DNA of 13,857 nucleotides, from assembly GCA_026989405.1 (NCBI GenBank), contig JALSJL010000345.1:1-13857 (forward strand), written 5' to 3'. A program made the position numbers and the translations under genes. Shown here piece after piece: positions 1-7,701 of the stretch; position 1 is the stretch's first letter; each line of letters starts with the position of its first letter. The notes beneath the pieces are model-generated. The model saw only the letters and a program-made list of their open reading frames with translations, was not told where the DNA came from and ran no database searches. Origin of the DNA: Marinosulfonomonas sp. Its GTDB lineage: Bacteria; Pseudomonadota; Alphaproteobacteria; Rhodobacterales; Rhodobacteraceae.

Positions 1-1
1 G

Positions 2-1441
2 CGCTATATCAGCGACGATTTCGGAATTTGCAGGATTGTAAGTATTGCCTCCGGTATTTCTGCGCAGGCATCGGTAATCAAGCGCATTCCCAAGGGCTGC
101 GTAACATCGCCAACCTATCGCTGGCAGGAGGGTGCATGGTCCACTAAAAACGGGTATCCCAGCGCGATCGCGATTTATGAACAGCGACTGGATTTTGCGG
201 CGACACCTGCGGCCCCGCGTACAATCTGGTTTTCGACACTGGGGGCATATACGAATTTCGAGCCAGGTTATTTGGTTGACGGGTCGTTCGCCTACACAAT
301 CGGTGGATCCGAAAGCCAGAACAAAATCATCTGGCTTAAAGGTGGATCGCGTGGCCTGCACATCGGCGCATTGGGCGAAGAATATTCAAGTCGATCGACG
401 ACGGCTGGCGAAGCGATCGGCGCGCTGAATGTCGCGTTTAAGCGCGACACGCAGATCGGATCAAAAGATGTGCGGGCGATCGCACCGGATGGAAAGCCGA
501 TATTCATCTCGCGCGACGGGGCGCGTATATTCGAGATTGCCTACGCGTTCGATCAGGACCGCAATGCGCCGCGCGAGCTGTCGTTGCCAAGCGAGCATCT
601 GGGTGCGTCCGGATTTGAGGAAATAGTCTGGCAAGGCGCGCCATTACGCATCGGCTGGGTCCGTCGTGGCGGCGGTGATGTCGCGCAATTGATTTATGAC
701 CCACAGGAAGAGGTTCTGGGCTGGTCGTGGTTGCCGGTTGCCGGCGGCATTGTGGAAAGTATGGCGGTTTCAAAAGACGCGGCGGGGCAGGTGGATATCG
801 TGACCATGGTTGTTCAGCGTGAGGTGAATGGATCCACGGTCAGGTTTGTCGAGGAAATCGCCCTTTCTTACGGCGTTTTAACCGGCGCGCAGCCGATTTC
901 TGAAGCGGTCCATCTTTTTGCAAGTACAGTTATCGTGCCTGGTGCCGCCACCGACACGTTCGCCGTTCCGCATCTTGAGGGCGAAGAGGTTTATGTCTGG
1001 ACCGATCAAGGCGAGCTGGGACCGGTCACGGTTACGGGTGGCAGCGTTACAGTTGCAGCCGCGGTTTCGCGGGCAACAATCGGATTGTTTGATGCCACAC
1101 ACAGCGCGATGACACTGGATGTCAAAGGGCAGGCGCAAGACGGCGCAACCCTTGGCCGGCAAAAGCGTGTGAAAGCGTTTGGAATGCGGCTGCACCGCAC
1201 AGCGGCCATCGAAGCGCGGATGATCGAGAGTAATTTCGGTGAGGTTGACGTTGTTAGCCCGTTTATCGATATTACCAACCGTTCCGTTCCATCGGACTTG
1301 CTTAACGGATCATCCGGCGTTGTCGATGCCCCGATCCCTTCTGGCTGGGCCAGAGAAGTCAGTTATGAATTTCGGCCAGTTGGCGGTGCGCCCGCAACGA
1401 TCGCCGGGATAGTTCCGATTATAGAAACGGCAGGTGGTTGA
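2..1441 (+). CDS. Podovirus tail nozzle protein, T7 gp12 (tail tubular protein B)-like, 5' partial
   Basis: The reading frame is open from base 2, so the gene starts before the window; 479 residues are visible. Such proteins form the nozzle that closes the short tail below the portal and adaptor. The hallmark is near window residues 44-90: a Trp-rich GYPSAIAIYEQRLDFA run, then PRTIWFSTLGAYTNF. This corresponds to the 'GYPR.vtFfeqRL.faGt...PqtiW.Srsgdy.nF' signature of podoviral nozzle proteins. Further family-like stretches follow: a WLKGGSRGLHIGALGEE-type segment, an EIAYAFDQD segment, and a 'QREVNGSTVRFVEEI' strand near the middle. The C-terminus is beta-rich and ends with an REVSYEFRPVGG segment. 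The TTG at 272 is not a start, because homology-like sequence continues upstream of it. The next gene begins one base after the stop. The family assignment is by motif recognition and is quite secure; the missing N-terminus cannot be judged. Confidence 0.85.
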   Translation, partial: RYISDDFGICRIVSIASGISAQASVIKRIPKGCVTSPTYRWQEGAWSTKNGYPSAIAIYEQRLDFAATPAAPRTIWFSTLGAYTNFEPGYLVDGSFAYTIGGSESQNKIIWLKGGSRGLHIGALGEEYSSRSTTAGEAIGALNVAFKRDTQIGSKDVRAIAPDGKPIFISRDGARIFEIAYAFDQDRNAPRELSLPSEHLGASGFEEIVWQGAPLRIGWVRRGGGDVAQLIYDPQEEVLGWSWLPVAGGIVESMAVSKDAAGQVDIVTMVVQREVNGSTVRFVEEIALSYGVLTGAQPISEAVHLFASTVIVPGAATDTFAVPHLEGEEVYVWTDQGELGPVTVTGGSVTVAAAVSRATIGLFDATHSAMTLDVKGQAQDGATLGRQKRVKAFGMRLHRTAAIEARMIESNFGEVDVVSPFIDITNRSVPSDLLNGSSGVVDAPIPSGWAREVSYEFRPVGGAPATIAGIVPIIETAGG

Positions 1442-1442
1442 G

Positions 1443-1931
1443 ATGTGTGAGATGATTACAATGGCGGCTATAGCTGGATCGCTCCAGACAGTTGGCACGG
1501 CCGTGACAATCGCCGGATCATTGTACTCGGGGATTAACGCGTATCAGACCGCCAATTACAATGCCGAATTGATTGAAAACCAGATGGCCACAGAGCAGGT
1601 TCTGGCCTCGGTTAAAGACAACCGGCTTCGTGACCAAATGAAAGGCGAGATGGCAAAACAGCGACTTGAGCTGGTTGGTCGTGGTGTCTCTCTCGACAGC
1701 CCGACTGCGATTGTTTTGGGCCGTACAGCCGCTGAAGAAATGAGTTTTGCATCTCAATCTGTACGCAGTGAAGCGGGTGCGCGTAAACAGGAGCTGACGG
1801 CCGAGAAACGTATGACGCTGGCGCGCGGAAAATCCGCATTGTTGAAAGGTGGCTTCAGTGCTGCCGGAACATTGCTGGATGCAGCGCCCGATATCTGGCC
1901 GTCCCTGAAAGATGAAAGGGTTCTGCAATGA
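1443..1931 (+). CDS. Internal virion protein, T7 gp14-like
   Basis: The product has 162 residues from the ATG at 1443. That start is preferred over the GTG at 1434 because AGGTGG (1432-1437) lies five bases before it. Residues about 6-30 are hydrophobic and small-residue rich (Ala, Gly, Ile, Val), followed by a YQTANYNAELIENQ segment and a long charged helix. Small podoviral core proteins share this plan: a hydrophobic N-terminus, an 'a..Na.i...q' heptad-like region, and a central GRGVSLDSPTA motif resembling their 'a.nGvdl.sGSa.dvl' turn. T7 gp14 is ejected first and inserts in the outer membrane. The position between nozzle and larger internal proteins matches gp12-gp14-gp15-gp16 order. It overlaps the next gene by four bases (ATGA). 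The functional call rests on architecture and synteny, not on a catalytic motif. Confidence 0.75.
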   Translation: MCEMITMAAIAGSLQTVGTAVTIAGSLYSGINAYQTANYNAELIENQMATEQVLASVKDNRLRDQMKGEMAKQRLELVGRGVSLDSPTAIVLGRTAAEEMSFASQSVRSEAGARKQELTAEKRMTLARGKSALLKGGFSAAGTLLDAAPDIWPSLKDERVLQ

Positions 1932-4018
1932 GTACCCTAACTGTTCCCAAGGCCCCGATTTCAGGGGGGCGCGCCGCCCAGGTCCGCGTTGAAGGAAGTC
2001 AGAACGGCGCGATCGTCGCCCAGTTTGGCGAGAAAATGCGCGAAGTCGGAAGTCGTATGGAAACCGACCGCCTGTCAACCGAGATGGGCCGCGCGCAGAT
2101 CGAGATGACGCAATCGCTTGGCAATCTGCGCTTGAAGTATTCGCAAGAAAGCGATCCGGACGCGATTGATCAGGGCTGGACGTCGGAAAGTGCCGGACTG
2201 CGCGAGGCAATCCTGTCGCGCTATGATGCGAAGATTTCCGACAACGTCGGGCTAGCGTTTGATGAATTGAGCGTGCGACACAGCCTGGCATTGGGGGGCC
2301 GCGCCATCGAGTTGCGGGGCGATCGGGCGCGTGCGACGGCGACTAGTTACGGAGAAACCGTTATCCAGCAGGCGGCCGTCAGCGATCAGGGTACGCGCGA
2401 CGCGATGATGGATCAGTATTCTGACATGCTGGACCGGAATGTATCGGCCGGATATCTGGACCGTGAAGCGGCACTGGCCGATTTGCGTTCATTTGGCAGT
2501 GACATGGAGGGTGTTGCAGCCAGCCGGATGCTGACCGACAATCCGCAAGGCTTGCTGGATGGACTTGAAGCTGGTGAGTATACCGCCCTCGATGCGCAAA
2601 AGCGGGAAACCTATCGGACTAGAGCGCTTGCGGCGGTCGAGAGTGCTGCGAAAGCTGACGCAACCGAGGCAGACCGCTTGGCCAAACAGCGCAATACGGA
2701 GATTGGCGACCAGCTGAAGGATATTCGAGATATTGCCAGATCAGGTCGCAATTGGGCGGGCGAGGTTGAGTTCTTGAGCAACCCTGATGTTCAGGCGAAC
2801 CCGGAGTTTGCCGAGGCCGAAGCCGCGGTGATTTTGCGTGATGGAAAACCCGGCTTTGCACGATTGACCGTTGCCGAGATGAACGAGCAGATCACGGCCG
2901 AGCAGAACCGTCCGGTCGGCGAGAAATTCGAGGTCCGCGTTCTGGACGCGATGGTTTCCGTTCGGGATGCCGCGGTTGAGGGCTGGCGCACGGATCCGTA
3001 CAGCTATGCAGAAGAAGTTGGTTTGCCGGTACCTGACGCACTGCCTGACATCACTGCTGCTGATCCAAATGATTTTGTAACAGCATTGCGCCAGCGCCGA
3101 TCCTATGCGGTTTCGATGTCGGGCGATGACAACTTTCTGGAAAAGCCGGTATTCTTTAGCGAGGCCGAAAAAGTACAACTGACTGAAAGTGCATCCGTGG
3201 CGTCAGACGTCGAAACACGGACGGCGCTCGCCAGCGCGATGGCGGGAGTATTCGGGTCCGAATACGCGGGATCGGCGTTCAAGGAAATTGGCGCCGGTAC
3301 GGTATTCGCGCACGTTGGCGGGTTGTTGGCCAATGGTGCAAATCCAGCTTTGGCGAAAGAAATATTCACTGGCCAGCAGGTATTGCTTGCGGATACTGCG
3401 GATCCGGTTACTGCAAAAATAAGAAGCGAACAGGCCTTCAAGGAATTTGGTGAAATGTTCGTTGGCAAGGATATCCTGCAGGCCCAGCTTATGGCGACAG
3501 CTGATGCATTATATGCAGCGCGAGACCGTCTGGTCGATCCATCTAAAGCGTTTCGACAGGAAGAAATACGCTACCGACAGGCGCTGCACGAAGCAGCGGG
3601 CGGCACCGGCGAGTACAAAGATAAAGATAATGCGCGTGGTGGAATTCAAGAGGTGTTTGATGTTGAAACCATTTTGCCGATCGGTGTGCGGCCGCAAGAT
3701 GTGGAGGATGGCTTTAGTGCCGCTCTTGAAATGTTTGAGGCAACGACCGACGCTTCTGGAATTACAGCGAGCCTTTCCGGAAACCCGTTACAGACCGCGC
3801 CTTGGTTGGCGGCTTCGGTTTCCGGTGGCGCACCTGCGGTTGCCGGAGTGCCATTGTCAACTGAAGATCTACAAAAGGTTTATATCGTTGCGAGTAGCTC
3901 ACGCAGTTACACCCTCATGTATGAGACGAACACTGGGCCGAAGGCCGTCGGAGATAGTAAAACCGGTGCGGCATATCATTTCGATTTGGTAAAATTCTTG
4001 CGGGAGGTGAACAAATGA
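1928..4018 (+). CDS. Internal virion protein, T7 gp15-like ejection protein
   Basis: The product has 696 residues with no cysteine and is mostly charged alpha-helix, as expected of a core or ejection protein that must unfold and refold. The first roughly 260 residues contain repeated helices and a 'NPQGLLDGLEAGEYTALD' stretch typical of podoviral internal virion proteins. Residues about 550-600 hold an R-Y-R-Q-A-L-H motif followed by a Gly-rich turn and 'ETILPIGVRPQDVEDGF', also recurrent near the C-terminus of this family. In T7, gp15 and gp16 form the tunnel and DNA motor across the periplasm. The start is supported by AAAGGG seven bases before the ATG. Translation is coupled to both neighbours by four-base ATGA overlaps. 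No enzymatic domain is visible. The role is inferred from size, composition and neighbours. Confidence 0.75.
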   Translation: MSTLTVPKAPISGGRAAQVRVEGSQNGAIVAQFGEKMREVGSRMETDRLSTEMGRAQIEMTQSLGNLRLKYSQESDPDAIDQGWTSESAGLREAILSRYDAKISDNVGLAFDELSVRHSLALGGRAIELRGDRARATATSYGETVIQQAAVSDQGTRDAMMDQYSDMLDRNVSAGYLDREAALADLRSFGSDMEGVAASRMLTDNPQGLLDGLEAGEYTALDAQKRETYRTRALAAVESAAKADATEADRLAKQRNTEIGDQLKDIRDIARSGRNWAGEVEFLSNPDVQANPEFAEAEAAVILRDGKPGFARLTVAEMNEQITAEQNRPVGEKFEVRVLDAMVSVRDAAVEGWRTDPYSYAEEVGLPVPDALPDITAADPNDFVTALRQRRSYAVSMSGDDNFLEKPVFFSEAEKVQLTESASVASDVETRTALASAMAGVFGSEYAGSAFKEIGAGTVFAHVGGLLANGANPALAKEIFTGQQVLLADTADPVTAKIRSEQAFKEFGEMFVGKDILQAQLMATADALYAARDRLVDPSKAFRQEEIRYRQALHEAAGGTGEYKDKDNARGGIQEVFDVETILPIGVRPQDVEDGFSAALEMFEATTDASGITASLSGNPLQTAPWLAASVSGGAPAVAGVPLSTEDLQKVYIVASSSRSYTLMYETNTGPKAVGDSKTGAAYHFDLVKFLREVNK

Positions 4019-7000
4019 CCTTCTTTCTGGATGCCGAACCAAAAACCGATATCCCCGTTCTGGAAGGGCCAATTCCAACTAACGGGGATCTATTCGGTGC
4101 AAAGCAAACGGTAACGGCCATCGATCAGGACTTCTGGTCGCGGCGTCGCAGAGAAGAAGTCGCGTTGGAATTCGAACTGCGGGAAAAACTGTATGGTGAT
4201 GGTTCCAGATTTTCTAAAGAGTGGACGCAGGCCCAGATCAGCAATGACTTAAAAGATCCTGATCTTCTGGCGCAAGCGGGCGAAGTCGCAGGCTTTGATC
4301 CAGCGACATGGGGGAACCTGCCGACCAATCAGGCTGATTTTGACGCGGAAATATCCCGTCGCCTTAACGCGGAAATTGAAGAGGCCGAGGCGGTGCTAGG
4401 CCTTAGAGCCCCGGGCTTCCAAGCCGGTGCCAGCATATTCGGCGGCGCTGCAAGTATTGCGATGACGGATGAAACGTCTCTGCCACTTCTGTTTTTGGGT
4501 GCAGGCGTAGGTACTGGTATTAAAGCTACGATCGCGATCGAGGCTGGCCTCGGTTTGGCAGGAGAGGCCGCGATATTACCAAAAATGTTCAGAGTTGCTG
4601 AAGAACTTGATCGACCGGACCCCAACGTTGCTGCCCAGCTCGCGCTCGGCGCGGTGACCGGTGGTGCATTTGGTGGCTTTATCAAGGGGGCGCAGCGCGG
4701 CGCGGAATACCTGTTTACCCGCAGCGAACGTGCTGGCGCGACAGTGCCCGAAGGTATTTCCGCCATCGAACACGATCAGAACCTTGAGAACGTGCAGGCT
4801 GCAATGGAAAATGATGAACCGTTGCCAGAGATTGGGCTGGAACTTCCTGAAGAAACACAGGCAACGGTTGACCTTCTGGTTGGTGCTGAAGGGTTTCGTT
4901 CAACACCTTATTGGGACGTAAACGCGTATCGCGTTGGTTTTGGTTCCGACACGATTACCCGCGCTGATGGCACCATCGAGCGTGTGACCCCTGAAACGAC
5001 CATCACGGAAGCAGACGCCTACCGTGATCTTGAACGTCGTGTCGGGGAGTTTCAGGAAACCGTGATCGGGCAAGTGGGCGAAGATACCTTCAACGCGTTT
5101 TCGCCCAGCCAGAAAGCGGTCCTGAATTCGATTGCTTACAATTACGGCGATCTGCCCGATCGCATTCTGGGCGCGGTTCGTGGTGGTGATCCAGCAGAAA
5201 TCAGTACTGCGATCTTGCGCCTTCGCGGTGATAATGACGGGATCAATGCCCCGCGACGTACACGCGAGGCAGAGATTTTCCTTGGCACATCGCAGATTGG
5301 CTCCAGCCCTCGCACCACCCGCGCCGGCTACACAACACCGGATCAAGTGACAACGCCAACCGGTACGCGCATTGATGTCGATTATGAAATTGTTGACGCC
5401 AGCACGCTTGTAAGCGCCAGAGGCAAGCTACAGCCCCGTGACCGCTCAAGAGCGTCCAGTGACGAGCAGATAGCCGCGATAGCGTCAGAGCTTGATCCTG
5501 CCCGCCTTATGCCTTCGCCAGAGGCTGACCGTGGCGCGCCGATCGTTGGGCCGGACGATATGATCGAAAGCGGCAATGGCCGTGTGGCGGCGATTGTGCG
5601 GGCTGCTGAAGAGCATCCGGATCGCTATGAGGCCTATGTCGACCAGATCAGCAGCCAGTTCGATATCCCGGAGGGTGTTAGCCAGCCGGTATTGATTGCG
5701 CGGCGCACGTCGGAATTGAGTGATGACGCGCGCCAGTCGTTCGTGCGTGACGCCAATACATCGAACATCGCGCGCATGAGTGCGACCGAGCAATCGGCGA
5801 TGGACGCCAAATCGTTGAGCGATGATGTTCTGGCGCTGTATGAGCCGGGACAACGCCTCGATGCACCGGAAAATCGTGCCTTTGTTCGCGCGGCGCTGGA
5901 TCATATTCCGCAAGCCGAGCGTAGCGGGCTGGTTACATCCAGCGGAGCGCTAAATCTGGACGGGATCCGCCGCCTTCAGCAAGGGCTATTCGCCCGGGCA
6001 TATGATGCACCAGATTTAATCGCGCGCTACACAGAGGGCGATGCCACGGAGTTCCGGAGCCTGACCGAGGCCTTGGCCGAAGTTGCGCCGAGCTGGGCAT
6101 CCTTTAGATCTGAAATTGCTTCAGGCGCGATCAAGCCGGAAATGGATATCACAGAACAGGTTCTGGATGCGATCCGCCTGATCGGAGATGCACGCAAGAC
6201 AGCCAGCCGCGATGGTGTGTCGGTTTTGGCCGCGGTTGATGCAGCCCTTGAGCAGGGCGATTTGCTGAAGGGTGATCTTGACGGGATCACAGCCGGCTTC
6301 GTGAAGCTGTTTTATAAAGGCGATCGGGTTAGAAATTCTGGCGAAATTGCCGAAATCATGCAAAGCTACATCACTGAAGCGCGAAACATTGGCCGGACTG
6401 ATCCTGAATTGTTCGGGGATGCGCTTTCATCAACGCCGGAGGATATTCTAAATGCAATCCAAGACGAAACGAGATTTCTCGCCACTGGCGGCGCTGGCAC
6501 TCGGCAACGCAATGAAAAACTCGCAAGCCGCACAAGCCGATCCGGAGCTGGAAGATATGGGGCAGGCGTTAGTCGCAGCCTCGATGTCGAAAACGCTCCT
6601 GTCGAAAGCTTCCGGGAAGGTGCCGGATCCGAAGGCGCGCAATTAGCCGACAATGCGCTTGAGGAAAATCTGCGTGCCGAGCTGGCGAATGTTCGGCGTG
6701 CGGATCCGCGCGACGAGTTCGCCGATGTCGAGCCTGAAGGCCTGGTGCAGGAAATGGCGCAGCGCCAGCCGTTTGATACCATCGACGAGTTGTATGTGCG
6801 CGCAGCTGCTGCACAGGAACGCCTGCTGGAAGCCGGTCAGAAAATTGCCGATGACTTAGGCATTGAATTTAAACCTGCGAAATTGAAAGACCGCGGCGTA
6901 GCCGAGGCCAAAATCGGGCGCAAAGGTTACACCTCGCCAAAGCAGCTGACGGATGTTTCGCGTGCCGGATTTATTGTTGATAGCCTGGACGATGCCGATC

Positions 7001-7701
7001 GGTTGGCTGCCCGTTTAGGCGATGATTTCGACGGGGTCGATGAGGGTTGGAAGCAGTACGATGCGGGTTATGTTGATCGCAAAATTATGGTTCGGTCCCC
7101 TGATGGCACATTAAGCGAGGTCCAGATTTGGACGCGCGAAATGCTGGAAGCAAAAAAGCAGGCGCATCGTCTGTACGCTGAACAGCGTGGACTAGCCGTC
7201 AATGATCCAAAGAATAAAGCTCTCAATCAGCAACAACGTGAAATCTATGCGGCTTCGGCCAAAGATTTCAATTCCGTTGCTTTTTCCAGAGAAGGGATTT
7301 CGAATTCGCCGAAGCGTTTGGCGAACACTCTTCGGAAGTCTTCTTCGGATACTAATGGCTTGGCCGTGTCCCAGACATCCAGAGCATCGACAGACACCCA
7401 GTCCGCACCAGGTTCCAGAATTGCCAGTGCGAAAAACGAACCAGGCGAGATTTCAAATAGCACTGCAGGCCGGAAATCCCAGTTACCAAAGAATTTGAAT
7501 TCCATCGACGATACTCCCTTCGTTGGAGACACTACAGATGTAAGCAGAATTCTTGAAGAAATCAAGGCCGGTAAGGATTTCGAGTTTGAGTTGGACGGTC
7601 AGAATTATCGCCTGTCGGAAATGCTTGATGATCTCGACGATGACGCCGATCTGGTCCAGATCACACAACTTTGTGCTTCAAAAGGAGGTGGCAATGCCTA
7701 G
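4015..7701 (+). CDS. Large multidomain ejection protein: lysozyme, DdrB-like ParB domain and RelA/SpoT-like domain (gp16-like polyvalent protein)
   Basis: The product has 1228 residues and a strong GGGAGGTG ribosome-binding site. Residues 134-225 contain long Gly/Ala-rich hydrophobic stretches able to contact membranes. Residues about 283-425 form a GH24-like muramidase: AEGF with the likely catalytic Glu292, YWD with Asp301, a RVGFGS turn, SPSQKAVLNSIAYNYG, and a terminal RRTREAEIF. Residues about 456-810 match the DdrB-like ParB domain of phage polyvalent proteins, with LQPRDRSRAS, ADRGAPIVGP (504-513), ESGNGR (518-523) and MSATEQ. Residues about 880-920 are a low-complexity linker. Residues about 925-1060 resemble a RelA/SpoT nucleotidyltransferase: LTDVSRAGF (Asp980), GYVDRK, EVQIWT (Glu1035) and AHRLY (His1051). 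A Ser-rich linker follows, then an acidic tail ending near Cys1222. Location and length fit T7 gp16, which degrades peptidoglycan and is ejected. The lysozyme and ParB calls are firm; the RelA-like call is probable; the activities are untested. Confidence 0.8.
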   Translation: MTFFLDAEPKTDIPVLEGPIPTNGDLFGAKQTVTAIDQDFWSRRRREEVALEFELREKLYGDGSRFSKEWTQAQISNDLKDPDLLAQAGEVAGFDPATWGNLPTNQADFDAEISRRLNAEIEEAEAVLGLRAPGFQAGASIFGGAASIAMTDETSLPLLFLGAGVGTGIKATIAIEAGLGLAGEAAILPKMFRVAEELDRPDPNVAAQLALGAVTGGAFGGFIKGAQRGAEYLFTRSERAGATVPEGISAIEHDQNLENVQAAMENDEPLPEIGLELPEETQATVDLLVGAEGFRSTPYWDVNAYRVGFGSDTITRADGTIERVTPETTITEADAYRDLERRVGEFQETVIGQVGEDTFNAFSPSQKAVLNSIAYNYGDLPDRILGAVRGGDPAEISTAILRLRGDNDGINAPRRTREAEIFLGTSQIGSSPRTTRAGYTTPDQVTTPTGTRIDVDYEIVDASTLVSARGKLQPRDRSRASSDEQIAAIASELDPARLMPSPEADRGAPIVGPDDMIESGNGRVAAIVRAAEEHPDRYEAYVDQISSQFDIPEGVSQPVLIARRTSELSDDARQSFVRDANTSNIARMSATEQSAMDAKSLSDDVLALYEPGQRLDAPENRAFVRAALDHIPQAERSGLVTSSGALNLDGIRRLQQGLFARAYDAPDLIARYTEGDATEFRSLTEALAEVAPSWASFRSEIASGAIKPEMDITEQVLDAIRLIGDARKTASRDGVSVLAAVDAALEQGDLLKGDLDGITAGFVKLFYKGDRVRNSGEIAEIMQSYITEARNIGRTDPELFGDALSSTPEDILNAIQDETRFLATGGAGTRQRNEKLASRTSRSGAGRYGAGVSRSLDVENAPVESFREGAGSEGAQLADNALEENLRAELANVRRADPRDEFADVEPEGLVQEMAQRQPFDTIDELYVRAAAAQERLLEAGQKIADDLGIEFKPAKLKDRGVAEAKIGRKGYTSPKQLTDVSRAGFIVDSLDDADRLAARLGDDFDGVDEGWKQYDAGYVDRKIMVRSPDGTLSEVQIWTREMLEAKKQAHRLYAEQRGLAVNDPKNKALNQQQREIYAASAKDFNSVAFSREGISNSPKRLANTLRKSSSDTNGLAVSQTSRASTDTQSAPGSRIASAKNEPGEISNSTAGRKSQLPKNLNSIDDTPFVGDTTDVSRILEEIKAGKDFEFELDGQNYRLSEMLDDLDDDADLVQITQLCASKGGGNA
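6438..6443 (+). promoter_or_regulatory. Shine-Dalgarno-like GGAGGA inside the large ejection gene
   Basis: GGAGGA lies eight bases before an out-of-frame ATG at 6452. The same bases encode Pro-Glu-Asp codons of the host gene, so the match may be accidental. It is listed because it is the main evidence for the overlapping ORF that follows. Confidence 0.3.
6452..6646 (+). CDS. Possible overlapping small gene (64 aa) nested out of frame
   Basis: This ORF lies one frame over (+1), entirely inside the gene for the large ejection protein, and covers that protein's residues about 813-877. It has a consensus-like GGAGGA at a normal eight-base distance from the ATG. Its product looks protein-like: a charged N-terminus (MQSKTKRDF), an Ala/Leu-rich helix (SPLAALALGNAMKNS), then an acidic and amphipathic helix (PELEDMGQALVAASM) and a basic tail. 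By hand count about two thirds of its third codon positions are G or C, against about half in the main frame over the same bases. The main-frame product there is a low-complexity Gly/Ser/Arg linker under weak constraint. I recognise no family. It could equally be a chance ORF or a relic of a frameshift in the linker. Confidence 0.3.
   Translation: MQSKTKRDFSPLAALALGNAMKNSQAAQADPELEDMGQALVAASMSKTLLSKASGKVPDPKARN
7683..7690 (+). promoter_or_regulatory. Strong ribosome-binding site that fixes the start at 7694
   Basis: AGGAGGTG precedes the ATG at 7694 by three bases (five from the GGAGG core). It lies in the last codons of the upstream gene, whose stop overlaps the new start by eight bases. 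It rules out the upstream in-frame start at 7553, whose extra 47 residues are basic and Trp/Arg-rich, unlike the rest of the protein. Confidence 0.8.

Noticed and set aside
272..274. TTG as start of the first gene
   Set aside because: The frame is open to the left edge and the strongest nozzle-protein signature lies upstream of this codon.
1518..2291. Minus-strand reading frame of 257 codons opposite the gp14-like and gp15-like genes
   Set aside because: It is rich in Arg, Ser, Gln and Cys without domain pattern, has no ribosome-binding site, and lies opposite two well-supported genes.
7553..7693. Upstream extension of the 820-aa ejection protein
   Set aside because: The extra residues are an out-of-frame reading of the acidic tail of the upstream gene, and a strong ribosome-binding site supports 7694.
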